Assembly: GCF_020686965.1 (NCBI RefSeq)
Contig: NZ_JAJEPS010000013.1
Location: forward strand, 17,221-81,220
From: Hominiventricola filiformis
Lineage (GTDB): Bacteria > Bacillota > Clostridia > Lachnospirales > Lachnospiraceae
Direction: 5' to 3'
DNA: 64,000 bases
In this document: positions 25,099 to 34,200 of the stretch, one piece after another
Numbering within the stretch: position 1 is the stretch's first letter
Layout: every line of letters starts with the position of its first letter
Position numbers and translations under genes: made by a program
Notes under the pieces: generated by a model
Told to the model about the DNA's origin: nothing
The model's database searches: none
Seen by the model: only the letters and a program-made list of their open reading frames with translations

Positions 25099-26433
25099 TT
25101 ATTCCGCAGATGCCGGATGCATTCGTTTTACCGGATTCCCCGGTAGGATGTCCTTATATCGATAAATGCTGAGCACCAGCCCGGTCAGGATATAAGAACT
25201 GACCATATTACTGCCGCCTGCGGAAAAGAAGGGAATGGTAATGGCTGCAGACGGAAGCAATCCCAGGTTCATGGCAAGCACCAGTCCTGACTGAGCTAAA
25301 AGCACCATACTACAGCCATAACCGACCATCATCCCCAGCTGATTTTTCTGATGAGAAGATATGTGGAACATTTTCACCCACAGAAGCAGAAGTAATGCCA
25401 CTGCTGTCACCGCCGCCAGTAATCCATAGGCGGAAGTCAGACTTACGAGAATGTACTCACTGTTCCATCCCGGCAGTTTCTGCCAGACATGATTCCCTGA
25501 AGCTCCCAGTAACCGGCTTGTTCTGAGACACTCATATGCAGTCTGCGCAGCATAACTTGGCTCACCATATCCAAGCCATGCCTGTAATCTCTTTACCTGA
25601 TATTCTGCAAGCATTCCCGTTCCGAGCATCATCGCCGGAGCCAGTATCATCATTCCCCATACAGCTGCCAGCATTTTCCTCGGACTGACCTGATACCAGC
25701 CCTTTCCTACTGCAATGGAGAACAATAACAGACAGATAAACAGAAGCATCACTGCCTGATTCAGTCCTGGAAGCCGAAGCACCAGAAATACCGGCAGCAA
25801 TGTCCAGATCAGAAGTCCTGTAAGTCCTTTATAACTTCTTCCTCTGTAGGTGTACAGTACCGCAGCATACGCAGGAACATACAGCCAGATCATTCCAAAG
25901 GTCGGAATCATCACCGGCCCGACCCGCAGGCCATAGATTCTCCCATATACCTGTACTCCCGTAACCAGTGACAGCAGAATAAAAAGGAGAATTCCACCTG
26001 CAATCTGTCTGCTCCATTTACCAAGAACACTGTAATCAATCCGGCAGACCAGAATCATCAGCAAAAATCCGGTCACGGTATATTTCACCTGCTGATGAAA
26101 CCAGTACTCCATTCCATTTATGGAATTATCTCCTGCGAGGAATAGCATGGCTCCATAGAACACAAGACTCAACACACTGATCAGGCTGACCAGTACCAGC
26201 ATCTCCACCGACATATGGGGCCGATGAATCCGGTCCAGCGCCACACCAGTTTCCACAGGATCGCCCATTTCCCGGACTGCAAGCTCCAACGCCTGTTCGT
26301 GATCCGTTCCTTCTTCTTCAAAGGCTTCGGCCTGATCAAGAATATGGTCTTTTAATTCTTCCGCAATGGAATCATGTATCTTGCTGCAGCGCACCTGTTC
26401 TGTCACTGTTCTGAGGTATTCATCCATTCTCAT
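25099..26433 (-). CDS. FtsW/RodA/SpoVE-family (SEDS) protein with N-terminal PadR-associated domain
   Basis: The product has 444 residues. Residues 1-75 form a soluble helical domain (YLRTVTEQVRCSKIHDSIAEE, then ALELAVREMGDPVETG), the kind found on membrane proteins encoded next to PadR regulators. About ten membrane helices follow with the SEDS pattern, ending FFSAGGSNMVSSYILTGLVLS. SEDS proteins polymerise peptidoglycan, but here the position of the catalytic Asp (normally in an HTDF-like motif) reads WNSEYILVSL, an apparent Glu. The start overlaps the PadR ribosome site. It is probably a specialised paralog, since primary ftsW/rodA lie elsewhere. Confidence 0.8.
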   Translation of the reverse strand: MRMDEYLRTVTEQVRCSKIHDSIAEELKDHILDQAEAFEEEGTDHEQALELAVREMGDPVETGVALDRIHRPHMSVEMLVLVSLISVLSLVFYGAMLFLAGDNSINGMEYWFHQQVKYTVTGFLLMILVCRIDYSVLGKWSRQIAGGILLFILLSLVTGVQVYGRIYGLRVGPVMIPTFGMIWLYVPAYAAVLYTYRGRSYKGLTGLLIWTLLPVFLVLRLPGLNQAVMLLFICLLLFSIAVGKGWYQVSPRKMLAAVWGMMILAPAMMLGTGMLAEYQVKRLQAWLGYGEPSYAAQTAYECLRTSRLLGASGNHVWQKLPGWNSEYILVSLTSAYGLLAAVTAVALLLLLWVKMFHISSHQKNQLGMMVGYGCSMVLLAQSGLVLAMNLGLLPSAAITIPFFSAGGSNMVSSYILTGLVLSIYRYKDILPGNPVKRMHPASAE

Positions 26434-26435
26434 GT

Positions 26436-26765
26436 TTACACCTCCATCGCCAGAACATTGCCGACTGCTTTTGAATATTCCTTCCACTCCTCTTTTTTCT
26501 GCTCCAGATGCTTTCTGCCTTCCGGAGTAATCTGATAATATTTCCGGACTTTCCCCAGCACTTCCTGCTCATAGGAATTGAGGAACTGTTTTTCTTCCAG
26601 ACCGTGAAGCAGTGGATACAGCGTTCCCGCTTTCAGCTCAAATACATTTTCTGAACGTTTCTTCAGCGTATCAATCATCTCATACCCATACATGTCTTTT
26701 TCTGAAAGCAGTCTCAATATCAGCATCCCCATACTTCCGGACACCAGACTTCTGTCAATTGCCAT
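26436..26765 (-). CDS. PadR-family transcriptional regulator
   Basis: The product has 109 residues. A winged helix holds LRLLSEKDMYGYEMIDTL and the family hallmark LKAGTLYPLLHGLEEK, with a C-terminal dimerization helix. PadR proteins are ligand-responsive repressors that usually act on the adjacent membrane-protein gene, here the SEDS-like gene whose ribosome site lies in the last PadR codons. The palindrome at 26786-26817 is its likely operator. Confidence 0.92.
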   Translation of the reverse strand: MAIDRSLVSGSMGMLILRLLSEKDMYGYEMIDTLKKRSENVFELKAGTLYPLLHGLEEKQFLNSYEQEVLGKVRKYYQITPEGRKHLEQKKEEWKEYSKAVGNVLAMEV

Positions 26766-26785
26766 AATAGGATCCTCCTGTCATT

Positions 26786-26817
26786 ATATAGTTTATCTAT
26801 ATATAGATTAACTATAT
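26786..26817. promoter_or_regulatory. PadR operator palindrome
   Basis: A 32-bp sequence begins ATATAGTTTATCTATATATA and continues to its mirror image. It is symmetric except for one position pair and sits 21 bp upstream of the padR-like start codon. A further TATATAG-like half-site follows toward 26842. Confidence 0.8.
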
Positions 26818-26860
26818 AGTATATCGACAATCTATATATGTCAATTGTTTTTCATAAAAA

Positions 26861-27301
26861 TTATCCTTCTGCCTGGATCTCCGGCTGAAAATCATCCGTA
26901 TCCCCGCAGAAATAACCACCCAGATGGCTGCTGATATATTCCATTACCTTTTTTGCCTCTTCAAAATCATCCGGGCGAATCGTCACAGCATAGGCTGTAT
27001 GAAGACTGCGATCTTTCATATAAGCTTCCATGGCTTCATCTTCTGAAGCACCGCCAAGGTTCTCCATATCCACGGAGCCTGCCTCCGGAAGTTCAATCTC
27101 CACTACCTCCGCTTCTTCCCAGTATTCTGCCTTCCAGCTCTTCTCCTCTGCGAAAAGCCCATAAATCTGAGCCGGTGTAATCTCATCTTCTGCCAGATAC
27201 AGCCATTCTTTCGGCATCTGCGGACCTTTCGGCGCATTGTTCTTCACAGTCGGTTTTGCAGTTTTTTTCCCATATTTTTTTCCATATGTTGTATTCTTCA
27301 C
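26861..27301 (-). CDS. Hypothetical acidic protein
   Basis: The product has 146 residues. A basic, Lys/Gly/Thr-rich tail (1-30) precedes an acidic body with PKEWLYLAEDEITPAQIYGL and EEAKKVMEYISSHLGG. No family is recognised. It begins with GTG at 27301 (GGAGGAG 7 nt upstream), 2 bp after the methyltransferase stop, so the two are one operon. Confidence 0.6.
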   Translation of the reverse strand: MKNTTYGKKYGKKTAKPTVKNNAPKGPQMPKEWLYLAEDEITPAQIYGLFAEEKSWKAEYWEEAEVVEIELPEAGSVDMENLGGASEDEAMEAYMKDRSLHTAYAVTIRPDDFEEAKKVMEYISSHLGGYFCGDTDDFQPEIQAEG

Positions 27302-27303
27302 CG

Positions 27304-28146
27304 TTATTCTCCTCCAGTACTGTTATGCTTTCCAAGCTCCCAGAATGCCACTGCGCTGGCCGCCGCTACATTCAGGGAATCCACCCCATGTGACATGGGA
27401 ATTTTTACAGTATAATCGCAGCCATCTATAGTCTCCGTGAGAAGTCCTTCTCCTTCTGTTCCCAGAATGATGGCCAGTTTTTCTTCCTTCTGAAGAACCG
27501 GGTCGTCAATATTCACGGTATCATTCCGAAGCGCCATGGCAACGTTTTTGAATCCCTGCTCTCTCAAGAATGCGATACCATCCTCCGGCCACAGCATCTG
27601 CTCATCCAGAAATGCCCATGGGATCTGAAAAACCGTTCCCATACTGACTCTGATTGCCCGGCGGTACAACGGATCACTGCAGTCAGGCGTTAAGAGAACC
27701 GCATCCATATTAAGAGCTGCCGCTGATCTGAAGATAGCTCCCACATTGGTAGGATTCACGACATTTTCCAAAATGGCAATTCTTCTTGCACCTGTACATA
27801 CTTCCGCAGGTGTACGAAGCGGCGGTCGTCTCATGGCACACAGCATTCCCCTGGTCAGTTTGTAGCCGGTAATCTGAGTCAGCACATCAAACTCCGCCAC
27901 ATAGACCGGTACCTCGCCGCAGCGCGCAATCAGTTCCTTCGCCTCTGTCTCCACATGCTTTTTCTCCGCCAGAAATGAAAGCGGAATACAGCCTGCATCC
28001 AACGCCCGTTCGATCACTCTTGGACTCTCTGCAATAAAAATCCCATTCTCCGGCTCATGACGATTCAAAAGCTGTGTTTCCCGAAGTCTCGCATAGACAT
28101 CCAGCTCCGGTGCAGAAAAATCGGTAATCTCTATAATCTGCGGCAT
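27304..28146 (-). CDS. SpoU/TrmH-family RNA 2'-O-methyltransferase
   Basis: The product has 280 residues. The N-terminal substrate-binding domain (1-110) precedes a SPOUT knot domain with motif 1 NVVNPTNVGAIFRSAAAL, motif 2 LAIILGTEGEGL and motif 3 IPMSHGVDSLNVAAASAVAFWE. It methylates ribose in rRNA or tRNA with S-adenosylmethionine. ATG 28146 is set by GGAGAG 7 nt upstream. The target nucleotide cannot be inferred. Confidence 0.92.
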   Translation of the reverse strand: MPQIIEITDFSAPELDVYARLRETQLLNRHEPENGIFIAESPRVIERALDAGCIPLSFLAEKKHVETEAKELIARCGEVPVYVAEFDVLTQITGYKLTRGMLCAMRRPPLRTPAEVCTGARRIAILENVVNPTNVGAIFRSAAALNMDAVLLTPDCSDPLYRRAIRVSMGTVFQIPWAFLDEQMLWPEDGIAFLREQGFKNVAMALRNDTVNIDDPVLQKEEKLAIILGTEGEGLLTETIDGCDYTVKIPMSHGVDSLNVAAASAVAFWELGKHNSTGGE

Positions 28147-28217
28147 ATATACTCTCCTGTTCTTCATTCACTGATATTCCCAGTATAGCATACCTGCCGC
28201 AGAATCGCTACTTTGCT

Positions 28218-31200
28218 TTATTTTCTTCTGCGTCTCCAGTCATAAACCGCAACTCCGATGCCAAAACTTGCCATAGATACGCAGACAAGCGCCAGCAACA
28301 GTATGGGAAATACAGCATCACCGGTATGTGCCGATTCGATCTGCTCCGGTGTACTGACCGGAATTTCCTGCTCAGTTTTTCCGTCAGAATGTTTCGTCCC
28401 TGGTTTCTGCTCAGATTTCGACTCTTCCGGCTGTTCTTCCGGCTGCGCTTGCTCAGATTCCGGTAATAACTCATTAATCAGCACAAAGACCTGCTTTTCC
28501 CCTGTGTCCTTCACTACAATTTCCATTGGTTCCGCGATCTCATATCCATCCGGAGCAGAACGTTCTTTCAGAATATAGTGGCCAATCGGTAGCTTTTCCA
28601 TATAAAAGCTTTCTTCCACATGCGTAATAAACGATACCGCCTCGCTTCCATCTTCCCGAAGCAGTACAAGCTCTGCGCCTGCCAGAAACGTCTTTCCGTC
28701 ACTTTCTGTCTTTCTTATTTCCACCCGGGTAATATCATCTTCCATAATAATCTGATGTGCATCCAGATCCTTCCAGTACGTGATGCCACCTGCAGTTTTC
28801 TGAATCTGCACCGTCCACTCCTGAAGCCATTCTCCATCCCCGTCTGTCTTCTGTATCAGCCGGAATGGAATTTCCTCTGCTGTCACATAACCATCTGTCG
28901 GACGTATTTCTCTTAAAAGATATATGTGTTCCTGCTCACCGGTCAGTTTTAGTCCCCGGATCTCGTGCAGTTTCTTATCTGAGATCCAGGCATCCACTAT
29001 TTTTCCTGTTTCTTTTTCGATAACCGCAAGCTCTGATCCTTCCAGTTCTTCCCCATTCGTCAGATCTCGTTTGCTCACAGACACGGAAGTCTGTGTATTT
29101 CTTACTTCCTGACGGAATACAAGCACTTCTTCCCCATCCTGCCCGGTATAAGAAGCATCGAAATGATACCGTTCCGGATTCTGAAGATATCCGCTTGCCG
29201 GACAGAGTTCCTCCACATAATAATATCCGCAGGGCAGATCTGCCTCAAAAAGAACCTGACCGTCAGAGTCACTGATCACTGTTTCCAGAAGCTGATCTTT
29301 TGGGATCATCGGTTCTTCATACGGTGTCACCACCCGTTCTCCGCTGATCACATAACCATACAGATCTTCCTCAGCAAAAAGTCCGAAAACCGCACCTTCT
29401 ACCGGCAGATTTTTATCACTGTATTTTACAAGTTTGATGGACACCTTCTGCCGTTCATTGATATATGGCGTGTCTTCCGCCCAGACAACCGGCACTTCCT
29501 GTCCTTCATAGACAAGTACCACGTCTTTCACCTCCGGATTTAAAAGAAAACTTCCATCACCGGCTTTCACTTCCCGGATATAATAACTTCCAAGCGGCAG
29601 ATTTTTCACCGATGCGATTCCCGTCCTGTCTGTCTTGACAGTCTCTATCTTCACATCTTTTTTAAGTTTCAATGTCTCGCCCTCGCTGTTGGTCCATTCT
29701 GCATAACGTCCGGTTCCATCCGGTGTAAAAATATCATCCCGTACAAATACATCAAACTGTGCCTGCTCCACACGGCCAAACAGATACTGAAAAATCATCT
29801 TCAGCAGGTTCTGACGGATTCCGGTAAAAAATTCTCCCTCTTTGGTCACAGAGAAGCTTCCCACCGTCCGCTGGTTCTTCAAATTGTGCTCTGCAACGAG
29901 GTTATCATTTTCCACCAGAAAACGGACTTCTTCCGTGGCCGGATTCAGTTCCCGGTTTGCCTCTTTGGTTTCCTCCGAAGAAGCCTCATATCCCACATAG
30001 TTTTCCGGTGCCAGTGTCTCACGAAGTACATACTGTTTTCCGACCTCCAGTTTCTCAATCAGATGTCCTTCTTTCGTAAGCAGCGTCTCACCTTCCGGCA
30101 GTTCTTCCGGTGAGGCAAGCTCCATATAATATCCGTCTTTCTCATAGAAATAATGCAGTTCTTCCCCGGCTGCCTTTGACACCCAGCTGGCAGACGGTTT
30201 CTCCGCCAGCATCCAGGAACCATCTGCCTGCTTCCGAAGATTTCCGTGTTCATCCACAAGAATTTCCCAGATTTCCAGATAAGCACCTGGAATAGTCACG
30301 CCAGAGACGATATCTGATTTGACAAAGATATGCTTTGTCTTCTGATTTTCATATCGGATATTTGTGTGATCCTGTATCTCCACTTCCTGGGAGCCAGACT
30401 CTCCTTCATAAGAAGCATCCACTTCCACCATCTGATCCGTGGTAGTATAACCTGTCGGCGCCTCCAGCTCCCGAATGTAATACTGGCCAAGCGGCAGGTC
30501 TTCCGTAAATACCGCCCGGCCTTCTTCATCCGTCACAGCCGTAGCAATCAGCGTATTCGCCGGAATCAGAAGCCTTCCCTCATCCTGATTGACATAATGA
30601 AAGACAGTCTGGACATGACGGTAATCTGGCACGGTTTTATCCGGATTTTCCTTAATATAACTGTAAATATCCGCCCGGTTGTACAGGCCGTAGACTGCTC
30701 CTGCCAAAGGCTCTTTCGTCTCCACATCTGTCTTCTCCACTCCCATGCGGATCTTCTGACGTGCATTGACATAATCGCTGCTCACCCACTCAAAGTTCAC
30801 AGTCTGCTCCTGTGGGGTAATGGAGAAATACTGTACTTCTGGATTCAGAACAAATCCATCGCCTGCAGTCACTTCCCGGATATAGTAAGAACCAATATAG
30901 AGATCTGCAAGATAAGCATAACCTGTTCTGTCTGTAGTCAGGGTCGCAATCTTCTCATCCTGATGCCATACAAGGTAAGCATCCGTATCTACCCCATATT
31001 CTTCCAAAAGTCTGCGGTCCAGTTCCTGGGTATAGATGTCTTCCGCTGCATACACCTCAAACACGGCTCCCTCAATGGGGGCATCCTGATATTCAAATAC
31101 CTGATCTCTGACCTCATACTCTGCTGCATTCCAGATTCGGCGAAAATGAGATGTGCTGATCTTCTCTTTCAACGCAGTTCCTTCCCTGTCTGAAGCCCCA

Positions 31201-34200
31201 TACAGCTTTTCACCGTGTTTGATCAGTTCCAGAATTCCTTTCTGTTCCTGATTATCCTGGCAGACTGTGCAGATCAGATTTCCATACTGATCCATCAGTG
31301 TATAGCGGTTATTTCCCATCTGTCCATCCGGATAAACCGTTGCATTGTCAATCACAAAACGGATGGATCTCTTTTCCGCTGTCTCAATTCGATAACTGAG
31401 CAGGCGATCTTCACTGGTATCAGCCAATCGCTGCTCAGCTCCGTTCTGTACATAGCCTTCCGGTGCAGTCAGTTCTGTCAGTTCATAGGAACCGGTCGGC
31501 AGTTTTGCCGGAATTGTGAGATAGCAGTCCACAATTTTCCCCTGCGCATTCTTGAGCAGCGTCGGAGTAAACGGACAGTCAACTGTCCCATACTTTTTAC
31601 GGGATGCCGGTTCGTAATACCAGATATAACCATCTCTATCCTGTTTCCAGCCATTTTTCAGAAGCAGCTCATATTCTCTCTGATCCAGTGTGGCTTTTAT
31701 TCGATAAGAAGCCCCCTCCTTCAACACGGTCCCCTTCACCATCTCTTCCGGAGTCAGAAGCGTTCCATCCGGTGCCATGAAGTCTGTATCTGTCTTTACC
31801 AGCCGGATATAGGTCTCTGTCCTGTTATTGGAAATATATCTGGTTTCCTGCGGAATACGTCCTTCCACTGCATTTGCCCGATATACTCCCGTGTCTTTGT
31901 AAATAGACGCATTTTGATGGTCTCCGAAGCGGATATCTCTTGCCTCACTGAAGACTTCTTTCATCACCTGTCTCGTACTGTCTGTATAGCAGACACCGCC
32001 GTCGTCTGTAATCCGTACAAAAAATGGCCGTGCCATCTCATGATTTTCGGGTGTCGTAGTCTCTACAACCACATATGTGCCAAATGGCAGTTCCGGCGAA
32101 ACAAGTGCCCCTTTTTCATCAGTAAACATCTCTTTTACCAGGTATTCATTCGCGTTTCCACCTGACACGCTGGCAAGCCATCTCCGATCGCCTTCCGTCC
32201 AGGTCTCCATACTTCTCTTATAAACCGTTGCCGCACGCTCACCGGTAAAATCATAATCATAAAATTGTCGGATATCATCTGCCGACCAGGTCTTTCCGTT
32301 TTCCGGCTGTAGATGCCTGTTTCTTACCCCTGCAAGTTCCGAGACCAGATATACCGTAAATCCTGCATTTTTCACCGGAATCAGTTCGGTCTGGTACTGA
32401 TTGTCCGACGTCTTTATGAGCGAAAATGCTTTCTTCTGCACATAATCACCGGTATAGATCTTCTCATGCCCGGAATCCGCATCATCCATCGTCAGAGTAT
32501 TACGGTCTGAACGGGCTGTCTCATCACGAAGAATCACTCTCTGTGTCTCATCATCCCAGGTAAAAGTCAGAAAATACGTGGTCTCATCCAGCATATATCC
32601 CTCACTGGCTTTCACTTCTTTCAGTGTATATTTGCCAAGTTCAATCTGATCAAAAGAAAACATCCCATTCTTTCCGATGATTCCGGTTCTGACCAGATCA
32701 CCTTTCCGGTAAATGACTCCTGTATGCCCGTCTGCATGAATGATATCTTCGGCTGCCCGCAGTTCATAGACAGCGCCTTCCAGTGCAGCATCTCCCTGCA
32801 CCTGCATGCTCTCGGATTCCGTATCATATTTCTGAACGGTCACTTTTCCTTTCGTGCGTTCATTGATGATCGTTCCATGCTCCCCTGCCGACGCCGTCAG
32901 CGTCTTCAGATTGCAGTATTCCTCCTGCTCCCCTTCTTCTGTCCGGGAACCGGTGATCTCAAAATAGTAGACGGTCTTTCCTTGTGCATCATCATCTGTC
33001 CAGCCGGCCGGATGTCCGGTAATCAGTTCTGACAGTCGATCCTTCCATGCTCCGAAATATCCTTTCCGCGCCTGCTTTTCCACCAGATAAAATTTTCCCC
33101 GATTCTGTTCATTCCAGTAGATCCAGTCACTTAAATAAGTGCCGTCCACCTGTTCTTTTACGGAAATATCCTTTGGCTGATAACCGGTGGTCTCCTCATA
33201 GTCCTTCGTCAGCCGGTTGTATCGCAGAATCCGGAATACGACTTCCGACAATTTCTTTCCGGTATCCTCATCTCTTTTATCTGCCCGAATTTTGATTTTC
33301 CACGGTTCATTATAAGCCTTCAGATCTGCCGGAGCGTCAGAAGCCGCCGGATATGTTCCTGCCTGATTGTATGCATTGCCTTCCGTCAGCATGATCGTCT
33401 GTTCTCCTGTAATCTGAATGAAAAACCGGTTGGTCTTCCGGTCAATGGTATAACCATAGGGAGACCGGGTCTCCAGAATCATAAACCGTCCTTCATTAGA
33501 TGGATTGTAATACAACGGACCCACTTCATAAGTTCCATCTTCCCTGTCTGTCATAAGCTTCCGATCCTCATAATGATACGGTTCATAAGAGCCTGTCTCT
33601 TTCTGATATTCATAAACAGAAAACTCCGCATCCGCCAGGGACGCGTCGCTCTGTCCGGTTACAGAATCGTGCTTGGTCACACGAATCCATGCTTCCCACG
33701 GTTTATTGTAGAAATCATGCTCCTTACTTTTTTTATTCTTTACAGTCACCTCCCAGCTATTTTCCGGATTATTGCAGTATCCATAGGGAGATGCCGTCTC
33801 TTCTGCCGTAAATTTCTTTTTCCAGCTATCTTTCCAGTCATCCAGCTCATCCTGCACCTTTTTATCCGCTTCTTCTCTGGACGCTTTTTTTGCTTCCTCC
33901 TTACTGTGATAGTAGCCTTTGCTGTCTGCATCTGCCCTCTGCTCTGCGTCCAGCGAATCCCAGTCTTTTACATATGTATAGGTGGAACCTTCCGCACTTG
34001 CTTTATGAGTCTCTTCTTCCGTATGTGTGACCATTCCATCTGTGCCGGTTCCATAGGTTTTCCCGTTGATCCGGATCTGAGCGCCTGCCAGCACCTCATT
34101 TGTCAAACCATCATACTTGGTCACAGTCACCTGCGCCTGTACTGTCACACTGTCAGATACACTGGCTGAAGTGCTGCCTGTCTCATATTCACGGCTTTCT

